Assembly (NCBI RefSeq): GCF_024498955.1
Contig: NZ_CP093311.1
Location: 248,001-312,000, forward strand
DNA length: 64,000 bases
Source of the DNA: Thermomonas paludicola
GTDB lineage: Bacteria > Pseudomonadota > Gammaproteobacteria > Xanthomonadales > Xanthomonadaceae
Reading direction: 5' to 3'
Under the pieces are notes generated by a model. It was not told the DNA's origin, did no database searches, and saw nothing but the letters and a program-made list of their open reading frames with translations. Below are positions 15,469-23,030 of the stretch, piece by piece (positions within the stretch are counted from its first letter, which is position 1; each line of letters starts with the position of its first letter). The translations under genes were made by a program, and so were the position numbers.

Positions 15469-17292
15469 ATGATCGACACCACGCTGAATGGCCAGTCCGC
15501 CGCCGTCGTGACCGCCGCCGCGCTGCGCCGCGCGCTGATTGCCGGCGCCCACCGGGTCATTGCGGCCCGCGACGAGCTCAACCGCATCAATGTATTCCCG
15601 GTGCCGGACGGCGACACCGGCAGCAACCTCGCCTCGACCCTGGGCTGCGTCTTGAGCGGCGCCTTGAGTCGCCGCAGCCGGCATATCGGCGAATTGCTCA
15701 CGCGGGTGGGCAACGATGCCATCGACGGTGCGCGCGGAAATTCCGGGGCGATCATGGCGCAGTTCCTGGCGGGGCTGGCCGAGCAGGCGCGCAGCCTGCC
15801 GACGCTGGATCTGCCGGCGCTGGTGGCGGCCGTGCGGCGCGGTGCGGACAGCGCGCGTGCCGCGCTGGCACAGCCCGTGGAAGGCACCATCCTGAGCGTG
15901 ATCGCGGCCTTTTCCGATGCGCTGGAAGAAAGCGCGAAGCGCCTTGGCAACAGCCCGCGAACTGCTTTCTCCAGCGCCCTGCAGCGCGCGCGAGCGGCAT
16001 TGGCAGAGACCCCGAAGCAGTTGCCGCTGCTGCAGAAGGCCGGCGTCGTGGATGCCGGTGCGCGCGGGTTCGTGGACTGGCTGGAGGGCATCTCCGACTA
16101 TGCGCAGGACGGCCCGCGTGTGCTGCGCCTGCGCGGCACGGCGGCCCCGGCGGGCGAAACTGAAGTGATCCCGCACCTGCACCAGGACGTGGACCCGCAG
16201 CGGCGCTATTGCACCGAATGCCTGCTGGTTGGCGAGGGCATCGATCGCGACGCGCTGCGCGCTGCATTGCTGGCAACGGGCATCGATTCGCTGGTGGTGG
16301 CCGGCAGCAACAGCCGGGTGCGCGTGCATGGGCATGCGGGGTCGCCGCAAGTGCTGTTCGACGTCTGCGCCGGGTTCGGGCAGCTGCAGGCGATGAAGGC
16401 CGACGACATGATCCTGCAGCAGCGCAGCGTGGAGTCGCCGGCGCGGATCGCGGTGATCACCGACAGTGCGGCCGACCTGCCCCCCGCGATCGCCGAGCGT
16501 TTCGGCATCCACGTGGTGCCGGTGCGGGTGAGCCTGGATGGCCGCGACTATCTGGACCGGCTGGGCCTGACCGCCGCCGAGTTCTATCGGCGGATGGCCG
16601 CCAGTGCGGGGCTGCCGCAGACCAGCCAACCGCCCCCCGGCGACTTCCGCCGGGTCTTCGAGCATGTGCTTGGCTACCAGCCGGGCGGCGTCTATGTGGG
16701 CCTGTCGCGCCCGCTGTCCGGCACGCTGCAGTCGGCCGAAACGGCGGCGCGCGGGCAGCGCAGGCCGCTGCACTGCTTCGACAGTGGCAACGCCAGCGTG
16801 GGCCAGGCGCTGCTGGCCTGGCGCGCCGGTGAATTGGCCGAGGCCGGCGCGGACATGCAGGCGATCGAGGCAGAGCTGGCGCGGTTGAAACCGTTGACCC
16901 TGACCTGGGCGATGGCACGCGACATCAGGCACGCGGTGCGCGGCGGGCGCATTCCGCGCTGGGCGGCGCCGGTGATGCGTTTCAGTGGGCTGATGCCGGT
17001 TGCCGCAGTCAATCCGGATGGCTTGCTGAAGGTGGCCGGCGGGCTGTTTGCACGGCGCCGGGCCGCCGAGGCGTTTGCTCGCCATGTGGCGCGGCGCGTG
17101 CCCGCAACCGCGGGTTGGCGGCTGATCGTGGGGCATGCCGATGCGCTTGCCGACGCCGAACGTTTGCTCGACGCGCTGCGGACGCGCCTGCCGGTGTGCG
17201 AGGCGCAAGTGGTGGAAGTGGGGCCGGGCATCGGCGCGCATGCGGGGCCGGGGACGCTGCTCGTGGGCCTGCAGCCCGCGCCCGTATCATGA
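15469..17292 (+). CDS. FakA-FakB-like fusion: DAK2 (DhaL-type) kinase domain plus DegV fatty-acid-binding domain
   Basis: A 607-residue fusion. Residues about 10-200 are a DhaL/FakA nucleotide-binding domain with NRINVFPVPDGDTGSN and ARGNSGAIMAQFL. Residues about 245-320 (YCTECLLVGEGIDRDAL, VRVHGHAGSPQVLF) match the middle domain of FakA. Residues about 325-605 are a DegV/FakB lipid-binding domain beginning IAVITDSAADLP and containing TSQPPPGDF and the VGLSRPLSGT segment. Separate FakA and FakB phosphorylate exogenous fatty acids to acyl-phosphate. Here both halves are in one chain, and plsY, which uses acyl-phosphate, overlaps its stop (ATGA). A CAAACT hexamer lies 6 bp before the ATG. Confidence 0.88.
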   Translation: MIDTTLNGQSAAVVTAAALRRALIAGAHRVIAARDELNRINVFPVPDGDTGSNLASTLGCVLSGALSRRSRHIGELLTRVGNDAIDGARGNSGAIMAQFLAGLAEQARSLPTLDLPALVAAVRRGADSARAALAQPVEGTILSVIAAFSDALEESAKRLGNSPRTAFSSALQRARAALAETPKQLPLLQKAGVVDAGARGFVDWLEGISDYAQDGPRVLRLRGTAAPAGETEVIPHLHQDVDPQRRYCTECLLVGEGIDRDALRAALLATGIDSLVVAGSNSRVRVHGHAGSPQVLFDVCAGFGQLQAMKADDMILQQRSVESPARIAVITDSAADLPPAIAERFGIHVVPVRVSLDGRDYLDRLGLTAAEFYRRMAASAGLPQTSQPPPGDFRRVFEHVLGYQPGGVYVGLSRPLSGTLQSAETAARGQRRPLHCFDSGNASVGQALLAWRAGELAEAGADMQAIEAELARLKPLTLTWAMARDIRHAVRGGRIPRWAAPVMRFSGLMPVAAVNPDGLLKVAGGLFARRRAAEAFARHVARRVPATAGWRLIVGHADALADAERLLDALRTRLPVCEAQVVEVGPGIGAHAGPGTLLVGLQPAPVS

Positions 17293-17942
17293 GCGGCATG
17301 CCGCCGACTCTTTCTGCAGGATTGCTGCTGTTGCTCGCCTACCTGCTGGGCGCGCTGTCGGGCAGCCTGCTGCTGGGGCGGTTGCGCGATGTCGATATCC
17401 GCCAGCACGGAAGTGGCAATGCGGGCGGCACCAATGCGCTGCGCACGCTTGGATGGAGGTTCGCGTTGCAGGTGGTCGCGTTTGATGTCGGCAAGGGTGC
17501 GCTGGCGGTCTGGCTGGCCCTGCGGCTGGCGCCGGCCGATGCCATGGTCACGCCGGACGTGCTGGCATATGGCGCGGCGGGCGCGGCCGTGGCAGGGCAC
17601 GTGTGGCCGCTGTGGCACGGGTTTCGTGGCGGCAAAGGGGCGGCGACCGCAGTCGGGGCGCTGCTGCTGCTGTGGCCGCTGTCGGTGCCGTTGCTGGTCG
17701 CGGTTTGGCTGCTCGTGCTGGGCCTTACCGGCTATGTCGGCTTGGCCACCGTGCTGGCCGCTGCCAGCCTGCCGCTGTGGGGCTGGCTGCTGGGGATCGA
17801 TGGCACGCGCATGCTGTTTGCCATCGGCGTGGCGCTGTTTCTTGCATTCACCCATCGCGCCAATTTGCAGCGTCTGTGGCGGGGCAACGAGTCGCGCTTT
17901 GAACGCGCGCGGCTGTTGCATCGCCTGAGAATGCGCGCATGA
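17289..17942 (+). CDS. plsY: Glycerol-3-phosphate acyltransferase PlsY
   Basis: A 217-residue inner-membrane enzyme transferring acyl groups from acyl-phosphate to glycerol-3-phosphate, the first step of phospholipid synthesis. It has the PlsY motifs GSGNAGGTNALR (about residue 40) and HVWPLWHGFRGGKGAATAVGA (about residue 105), with multiple hydrophobic helices. Its ATG overlaps the upstream fusion gene's stop and its stop overlaps birA's ATG. Its position directly after a FakA-FakB-like gene is metabolically coherent. Confidence 0.95.
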   Translation: MSGMPPTLSAGLLLLLAYLLGALSGSLLLGRLRDVDIRQHGSGNAGGTNALRTLGWRFALQVVAFDVGKGALAVWLALRLAPADAMVTPDVLAYGAAGAAVAGHVWPLWHGFRGGKGAATAVGALLLLWPLSVPLLVAVWLLVLGLTGYVGLATVLAAASLPLWGWLLGIDGTRMLFAIGVALFLAFTHRANLQRLWRGNESRFERARLLHRLRMRA

Positions 17943-18922
17943 GTGCGGAGCAGGAGCGTGCGCTGCTGTTGCGCTTGCGTGCGGGCCCGGTCAGCGGTGA
18001 TGCACTGGCGCAGGAGGCCGGGCTGACCCGCGCGGCGGTGTGGAAACGCATCGATGCATTGCGCGCGCTGGGTGTAGCCATTGAAGCTTCGCCAGGCCGC
18101 GGCTACCGGCTGGCGCAGTCACTGGATCTGCTGGATGCGGCGACCATTCGTGCCGCGCTGCCGGTGTCGGTGAATGGGGCGCTGGCAACGCTGGACGTGG
18201 CCTGGTCGCTGGATTCGACCAATAGCGAATTGCTGCGCCGGCAAACCCCGGAACACGGCTGCGCGGCGTTGCTGGCCGAGCGTCAGACGGGTGGGCGCGG
18301 CCGCCGTGGGCGCCGCTGGGAATCGCCGTTGGCGGCCCAGATCTCGCTCTCGCTGGGGCGGCGTTTTGCGGGCGGCTTGGCGCGGCTTGGCGGGCTCAGT
18401 CTGGTGGCCGGTGTTGCCGCTTGTGAAGCGCTGCATGCACTCGGTTTCACCCAGGTTCGGCTGAAGTGGCCAAACGATCTGGTGATCGGGGAGGGCGATG
18501 GTTTGCGCAAGCTCGGCGGCTTGCTGGTGGAGGGCGGAGGCGAAGCCGGTGGCGCCGTGCGGGCGGTGGTCGGCATCGGCGTGAATGTGCGGATTCCGCC
18601 TGCGGCGGCGGGGATCGACCAGCCCTGGACGGAGCTGGCTGCGCTTGCGCAAGCCTTGCCATCGCGCAGCGCAGTGGTGGCGATGCTGCTGGCGAGGTTG
18701 CTGCCGGCGCTGCAGGAGTTTGATGCGCAGGGGTTGGCGGGATTCCTGCCGCGATACGCGGCATTGGACGCGCTGGCTGGACGCAGGGTGCGGGTGCATG
18801 AGCCAGGGCAGGCGTGGGACGCGCAGGTTCTTGGCCTTGCCGATGACGGCGCGCTGCGCGTGCGTGACGAAGCCGGACGTGAGCGCTGCGTGCATGCCGG
18901 TGACGTGAGCGTGCGCGCATGA
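17939..18922 (+). CDS. birA: Bifunctional biotin-[acetyl-CoA-carboxylase] ligase and biotin repressor
   Basis: A 327-residue protein. The N-terminal winged helix (LTRAAVWKRIDALRALGVAIEASPGRGYRL) gives it a repressor domain. The central ligase domain has TQTGGRG-type ERQTGGRGRRGRRWESP, LKWPNDLVI, GGLLVE and VGIGVNV. The C-terminal SH3-like domain is around LAGRRVRVHEPGQ. It attaches biotin to AccB and probably senses biotin. It is coupled by ATGA overlaps to both plsY and coaX. Confidence 0.95.
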   Translation: MSAEQERALLLRLRAGPVSGDALAQEAGLTRAAVWKRIDALRALGVAIEASPGRGYRLAQSLDLLDAATIRAALPVSVNGALATLDVAWSLDSTNSELLRRQTPEHGCAALLAERQTGGRGRRGRRWESPLAAQISLSLGRRFAGGLARLGGLSLVAGVAACEALHALGFTQVRLKWPNDLVIGEGDGLRKLGGLLVEGGGEAGGAVRAVVGIGVNVRIPPAAAGIDQPWTELAALAQALPSRSAVVAMLLARLLPALQEFDAQGLAGFLPRYAALDALAGRRVRVHEPGQAWDAQVLGLADDGALRVRDEAGRERCVHAGDVSVRA

Positions 18923-19638
18923 CGACATGGCTGTTCGACCTCGGCAACACGCGCCTGAAATGCGCGCCGTTGTTGGCCGATGGCGGTATTGGCGACGTGC
19001 GGGCTGTCGCCCACGACGCGGCCGGCGACTGGCTGGCCGCGCTGCCCGACGGCGAGGTGGCCTGCATCGCCAGCGTGGCGTCGATGGCACGCAGGACGGC
19101 GCTGCTGGAGGCGCTGTGCGCGCGCTTCGTGCGCCTGCATTGCGTGCATGCCGAATCTGCGCTGGGGCCGCTGCAAATCGCCTATGCGGACCCTTCGCAT
19201 CTCGGCGTGGACCGGTTCCTGTCGATGCTGTCGGCCTGCGGCGGCGGTGCGCGGTTGGTGGCGGGTGTCGGCACGGCCTTGACCATCGACTTGATCGATG
19301 CCGGCGGGCGCCATCGCGGTGGCCGCATCGCGCCGTCGCCGCAGCTGATGCGCGAAAGCCTGCACGCGCGCGCCGCGCAGCTGCCGGTGGCGGGCGGAGG
19401 CTACGCGGCATTCGCCGATGACACCGATCACGCGCTGGCTTCCGGCTGCGAGGGGGCAGCGCTGGCGCTGGTCGAACAGAGCCTGCATGCCGCGCAGGTG
19501 CTGCTTGGCGAAGCGGTGAGCTTGTATCTGCATGGTGGTGGCGCGCCGCTGCTTCGCGAACGCCTGCCAACGCACGTCTGGGCGCCGGATGCGGTGTTGC
19601 AGGGGCTGGCGCGCTGGCACGCGCTGCGGATCGCATAA
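18919..19638 (+). CDS. coaX: Type III pantothenate kinase
   Basis: A 239-residue ASKHA-fold kinase for the first step of coenzyme A synthesis. The phosphate-1 motif is FDLGNTRLK at the N-terminus, followed by DPSHLGVDRFLSM, the catalytic Asp region GVGTALTIDLIDA and GGRIAPSPQLM, all typical of CoaX. It starts within the birA stop (ATGA at 18919-18922), and birA-coaX adjacency is common in proteobacteria. It is the last gene in the run of 4-bp overlaps that begins at 15469. Confidence 0.95.
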   Translation: MTTWLFDLGNTRLKCAPLLADGGIGDVRAVAHDAAGDWLAALPDGEVACIASVASMARRTALLEALCARFVRLHCVHAESALGPLQIAYADPSHLGVDRFLSMLSACGGGARLVAGVGTALTIDLIDAGGRHRGGRIAPSPQLMRESLHARAAQLPVAGGGYAAFADDTDHALASGCEGAALALVEQSLHAAQVLLGEAVSLYLHGGGAPLLRERLPTHVWAPDAVLQGLARWHALRIA

Positions 19639-19641
19639 ACT
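19636..19641 (+). promoter_or_regulatory. -10-like hexamer TAAACT placed 6 bp before a start codon
   Basis: TAAACT ends 6 bp before the ATG at 19648 of the SPOR protein and overlaps the coaX stop TAA. It is another instance of the apparent leaderless arrangement. Confidence 0.45.
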
Positions 19642-19647
19642 GCGCCG

Positions 19648-20328
19648 ATGCTGCTGCGCCCTGCCATCGTGATGTTGGTCATGCTCAACCTGGGGGCTGC
19701 CGGATGGTGGGCCTTCCATCCGCAGTCGCTGCCCGTGCCTGCCCCCGACGCGGGGGAAAACGCAGTGCCAGGTCTTCAGTTGTTGACCGAGGCCGCGCCC
19801 ATCCACCCACCGGTTGCGGAACAAGCATCGTTGCCGGTTGCCGTGGTGGCCGCGCCAACGGTCGCGACGGCTGGCCTGCCGGTGTGCCTGCGCTTTGGCC
19901 CCTTCGTTGACGCCGCGGCGCGCGAGGTGGCGCGTGCGGCGCTGGCGGCGGCCGGCGTTTCGGCATCGCCCTATGCGGCCGCATCGAAATCGGCGCGCGG
20001 GTGGAAGGTGTACCTGCCGGCGCTGGCATCGCATGAAGAAGCGCAGGCGCAGGCCGCGAAACTCAAGGCCGCGGGCGTCAGCGATCTGTACGTGATGAGC
20101 AAGGGCGACGAGGCCAACAGCATTGCGCTGGGCCGGTTCAGCAGCGAGGATGCGGCGCAGCGGCGGCTGGCAGAACTGCGCGGCAAGGGCGTTGCCGCGC
20201 AACTGGAACCGCTGGGCGAGCCTTCCGCGCAGCAATGGCTGCAGGCGCGCCTGCCCGCCGGGATGGAGCCCGCCGCGCTGGCGGCCATCGCGCCATCGCA
20301 ACCGTTGCAATGCGCGCGGCCGCGCTGA
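19648..20328 (+). CDS. SPOR-domain protein
   Basis: A 226-residue protein with an N-terminal membrane anchor (LRPAIVMLVMLNLGAAGWWAF) and a Pro/Ala-rich periplasmic linker. It ends in a SPOR-like domain at about residues 75-190 (CLRFGPFVDAAAREVARAAL, WKVYLPALASHEEAQAQAAKLK, SIALGRFSSEDAAQRRLAEL). SPOR domains bind denuded septal peptidoglycan, so a cell-division or cell-wall role is likely. It directly follows coaX and has its own TAAACT hexamer 6 bp before ATG. Confidence 0.85.
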   Translation: MLLRPAIVMLVMLNLGAAGWWAFHPQSLPVPAPDAGENAVPGLQLLTEAAPIHPPVAEQASLPVAVVAAPTVATAGLPVCLRFGPFVDAAAREVARAALAAAGVSASPYAAASKSARGWKVYLPALASHEEAQAQAAKLKAAGVSDLYVMSKGDEANSIALGRFSSEDAAQRRLAELRGKGVAAQLEPLGEPSAQQWLQARLPAGMEPAALAAIAPSQPLQCARPR

Positions 20329-20355
20329 GCGCCGGCAATGGTTGGCATGACAGGC

Positions 20356-20361
20356 TAGAAT
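20356..20361 (+). promoter_or_regulatory. -10 hexamer TAGAAT of the tRNA-Thr gene
   Basis: TAGAAT lies 10 bp before the mature 5' end of tRNA-Thr, as expected for a tRNA promoter. I could not identify a convincing -35 at standard spacing. Confidence 0.5.
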
Positions 20362-20371
20362 TGCACCCCTT

Positions 20372-20447
20372 GCCGCTTTAGCTCAGTCGGTAGAGCAACT
20401 GATTTGTAATCAGTAGGTCGTCCGTTCGATTCGGACAAGCGGCACCA
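20372..20447 (+). tRNA. tRNA-Thr (TGT)
   Basis: A 76-nt cloverleaf with an encoded CCA. The acceptor stem pairs GCCGCTT with AAGCGGC. The anticodon arm is ACTGA-TTTGTAA-TCAGT with anticodon TGT, and the T-arm contains GTTCGATTC. It lies between the SPOR gene and arginase. Confidence 0.97.
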
Positions 20448-20504
20448 TTCCTGATTTCGCGCCGCGTGACCGCGCGCGTGCGCGGCGCATTCGCTGGAGC
20501 CGCC

Positions 20505-21428
20505 ATGAGCCGTCGCTATCCTCCCGTTTCCGTGTTCGGCGTTCCCACCGATATCGGCGCCTCCCGGCGCGGCGCATCGATGGGGCCCGAAGCCCTGCGC
20601 GTGGCGGGCCTGGTAGAGGCCATCGCGGCCCGCGGCGTGGAGGTGCGCGATGTCGGCGATGTGGTTGGCCCGCGCAATCCGGTCAGCGCCCCGGTGGACG
20701 GTTATCGGCATCTGGACGAAGTGGTGGCGTGGAATCGCGGCGTATTCGACACCAGTACGCGCGAGCTGCAGGCCGGTCGCATGCCGATCCTGCTCGGTGG
20801 CGACCATTGCCTCGCCATTGGTTCGATTGCCGCCGTGGCGGCGCATTGCCGGACGACCGGCAAGTATCTGCGCGTGCTGTGGCTGGACGCACATGCGGAT
20901 TTCAATACCCGTGAACTGACGCCCAGCGGCAACATCCACGGCATGCCGGTGGCCTGCCTGTGCGGGATGGGGCCGGCGGCATTGACCGGCTTCGGCGGCA
21001 AAACCCCGGCGATCAAGCCCGATCAAGTGCGCCAAATCGGCATCCGGTCGGTCGATCCAGGTGAAAAGCGGCTGGTGAAAGAGCATGGTCTGGATATCTA
21101 CGACATGCGCTACATCGACGAGGTCGGGATGCGTCGCGCGATGGAAGAAGCGCTGGAAGGCGTGGACGCCGATACGCATCTGCACGTCAGCTTCGACGTG
21201 GACATGCTGGACCCGCCCATTGCCCCCGGCACCGGCACCCGCGTGCCGGGCGGGGTGAACTATCGCGAAGCGCAGTTGATCATGGAGATGGTGGCGGATT
21301 CCGGTTGCCTTGGCTCGCTGGATCTGGTGGAAGTGAACCCGGCGCTGGATCGCCGCAACATGACCGCCAGGCTGGCAGTGGATCTGGTGGAAAGCCTGTT
21401 CGGGAAGTCCACGCTGATGCGCGATTGA
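20505..21428 (+). CDS. rocF: Arginase
   Basis: A 307-residue ureohydrolase that splits arginine into ornithine and urea. The binuclear Mn2+ site is visible in GGDHCLAIGS, LDAHADFNT and SFDVDMLDP, and the C-terminal EVNPALDRRNMTARLAVDL is characteristic of arginases. The start at 20505 has GGAG 6 bp upstream, while the in-frame ATG at 20466 precedes the family N-terminus. It could feed ornithine into polyamine or glutamate metabolism. A guanidino-hydrolase relative is at 11423-12334, but the two are not linked. Confidence 0.93.
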   Translation: MSRRYPPVSVFGVPTDIGASRRGASMGPEALRVAGLVEAIAARGVEVRDVGDVVGPRNPVSAPVDGYRHLDEVVAWNRGVFDTSTRELQAGRMPILLGGDHCLAIGSIAAVAAHCRTTGKYLRVLWLDAHADFNTRELTPSGNIHGMPVACLCGMGPAALTGFGGKTPAIKPDQVRQIGIRSVDPGEKRLVKEHGLDIYDMRYIDEVGMRRAMEEALEGVDADTHLHVSFDVDMLDPPIAPGTGTRVPGGVNYREAQLIMEMVADSGCLGSLDLVEVNPALDRRNMTARLAVDLVESLFGKSTLMRD

Positions 21429-21578
21429 GGTCGCATCGGCATCTCCCGTTCATCCGGGGTTTGGCAAGAAGACGAATCTGCACGGCAGCTTCACGCATGC
21501 AGGTGCATTCATGGCCGCAGCGCCGACCAGTCGGTGGCGCTTCCAACAGCCCGATCATCCTGATCAGCAGGAGCTCCC

Positions 21579-21731
21579 ATGAAGCGTTTGATTGCATTAC
21601 TGATGCTGGTGTCGTTTTCCTCATTGACACTCACCGCCTGCAATACGGTTGCCGGTGCAGGCAAGGACGTACAGAAAGTCGGCGAGAAGGTCGAGCAGAA
21701 GGCCGAGGACTGCAAGGACGCCAAGTGCTGA
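21579..21731 (+). CDS. Entericidin-like lipoprotein, Cys-tailed
   Basis: A 50-residue lipoprotein missed by length cut-offs. The signal peptide ends in lipobox LTAC, followed by NTVAGAGKDVQKVGEKVEQ, the entericidin A/B signature. The tail AEDCKDAKC has two additional cysteines not usual for the family. A GGAG site lies 5 bp before the ATG. It is the first of two tandem entericidin-like genes. Entericidins are small membrane lipoproteins linked to stress and bacteriolysis. Confidence 0.85.
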   Translation: MKRLIALLMLVSFSSLTLTACNTVAGAGKDVQKVGEKVEQKAEDCKDAKC

Positions 21732-21794
21732 TCCGGCGCGCGATGGGTTAGCGCCTTTCGTCGATTCACGGGAAGCAGCAACGCAGGGAAGCAG

Positions 21795-21825
21795 GACGGG
21801 CCACGGCAACGCGGTCCGTCTTTTT
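21795..21825 (+). terminator. Intrinsic terminator after the first entericidin-like gene
   Basis: GACGGGCC (21795-21802) can pair with GGTCCGTC (21813-21820) with one G-T wobble across a 10-nt loop, followed by TTTTT. It separates the two entericidin-like genes into distinct transcription units. Confidence 0.7.
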
Positions 21826-21954
21826 GCATCCGGCCCCGGCGATCTTGCCGGGGCGATGCAGGAACCTGCCCCGATGATTGCAACGGCATCCCGGTACTGG
21901 CTACGCTTGGCGAATGCTGGACCGGTGGTCGGTTGCGGCGACATGGAGACGGCA

Positions 21955-22089
21955 ATGAAGCGTACGGCGATGATCCTGGCGGTGCTGGCGTTCCTTTCGA
22001 GCGCACTGCTGGCGGGGTGCAACACCATCGAAGGTGCCGGCAAGGACCTCAAGAAGGCGGGCGAGAAGATCGAGGGCGCGGCGAAGTAA
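21955..22089 (+). CDS. Entericidin B-like lipoprotein
   Basis: A 44-residue lipoprotein. Its hydrophobic signal peptide ends in LLAGC, followed by NTIEGAGKDLKKAGEKIEGAAK, a close match to entericidin B-type sequences. It lies 223 bp after the first copy, behind a terminator, so it probably has its own promoter. The two copies differ in tail length and cysteine content, reminiscent of but not proof of an EcnA/EcnB pair. It is convergent with a secreted unknown gene. Confidence 0.88.
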   Translation: MKRTAMILAVLAFLSSALLAGCNTIEGAGKDLKKAGEKIEGAAK

Positions 22090-22112
22090 TCCGCGCCGGA
22101 GGCGCGCTGCCG

Positions 22113-22904
22113 TCACCAGCGCGGCGGATCCGGCACAAAACCACCCGGGAACGCCTGCGGGTGGGGGGAACTGCCGGCCAGTGGCCGAGGCGGCTGCGGC
22201 AGCACGCCAAGCTGTGCCAGCGCAGCGACATCGTCATAGCGCAGCTGGCGGATCTGGTCCGGGCGGGAGGAGGCGCGATCAAAGCCGGTCTGGCCCACGG
22301 GCGCCCATTCGCGTTGGCCGTGACCGGTGCCGATGCGCTGCGGCATGGCCTCGGCCGCCATCGCACGGTCGGCGCTGGCGGGCGCGGCCGCCTTGCCCAT
22401 CCATTGGCCACGGGGCGCGCCAGGCGCCACCGGCGGCGGGGCATGCACTGGCGCAACCTGTTTTTCGCGGAACACGGCAATCCCCACTACCCCGACGTTG
22501 TCCGCGCGGCCGGTGCGGGCGGCGTAACTGTCGGGCAGGTCGGTGAACACGAATTGGGCGATGTCGTCCAGCGACTTGCGCCAGCCGGCGATGTCGGCGG
22601 TTTCCCATGGGCCCAGCACATAGCCGGCCTGCGACGGTGCGGCGGTCTGGCCGCTGACGGCGTTCACGCCATCCACCGACAGCACCACCAGCACGCGCTG
22701 GCCGCTGCTGTTGGTCAGCCGTACCGCATAGCGGTGGCCGGGGATGCCCGCCACCCAGCGGGTGCCGCGGCAATCGTATTCGGTAAGTACCTGGGCGGCG
22801 TCGCGGTCGATGATGCCCAGTTGAACCAGATCGTGCGAGCGCATCGGGGTTGCACAGGCAACAGCGGGGGTGAGCAAGAGTGCGGGCAGGAATCGGCGGA
22901 ACAT
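22113..22904 (-). CDS. Secreted protein of unknown function
   Basis: A 263-residue protein. The signal peptide MFRRFLPALLLTPAVACA is followed by a compact domain of about 130 residues containing YAVRLTNSSGQRVLVVLSVDGVN, GYVLGPWETADIAGWRKS, FTDLPDSYAARTGR and NVGVVGIAVFRE. The C-terminal third is Pro/Ala/Gln-rich. The domain occurs in proteobacterial exported proteins of undetermined role, and I assign no function. GGAG lies 6 bp upstream of the start at 22904. The open frame continues far upstream opposite trpS, but that part is antisense shadow. Confidence 0.8.
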   Translation of the reverse strand: MFRRFLPALLLTPAVACATPMRSHDLVQLGIIDRDAAQVLTEYDCRGTRWVAGIPGHRYAVRLTNSSGQRVLVVLSVDGVNAVSGQTAAPSQAGYVLGPWETADIAGWRKSLDDIAQFVFTDLPDSYAARTGRADNVGVVGIAVFREKQVAPVHAPPPVAPGAPRGQWMGKAAAPASADRAMAAEAMPQRIGTGHGQREWAPVGQTGFDRASSRPDQIRQLRYDDVAALAQLGVLPQPPRPLAGSSPHPQAFPGGFVPDPPRW

Positions 22905-22987
22905 GGCGGTCTCCGGGAAGCGCAGGCGTTGCGCTGCAAGACTGTCAACGCGCGGCCAGCGGCGGCGGGGTTGACGCCCCTGCCGGT

Positions 22988-22993
22988 TAGAAT
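22988..22993 (+). promoter_or_regulatory. -10-like hexamer TAGAAT upstream of trpS
   Basis: TAGAAT lies 37 bp before the trpS ATG. The TTGACG at 22971-22976 is only 11 bp away and so does not fit as its -35 box. Confidence 0.4.
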
Positions 22994-23030
22994 GCAATTC
23001 GCACAAGCCACGTACTGCACGCCCATCCGC

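Noticed and set aside
22971..22976. TTGACG as the -35 box of trpS
   Set aside because: It is only 11 bp from TAGAAT, too close for sigma-70. It may be coincidental.
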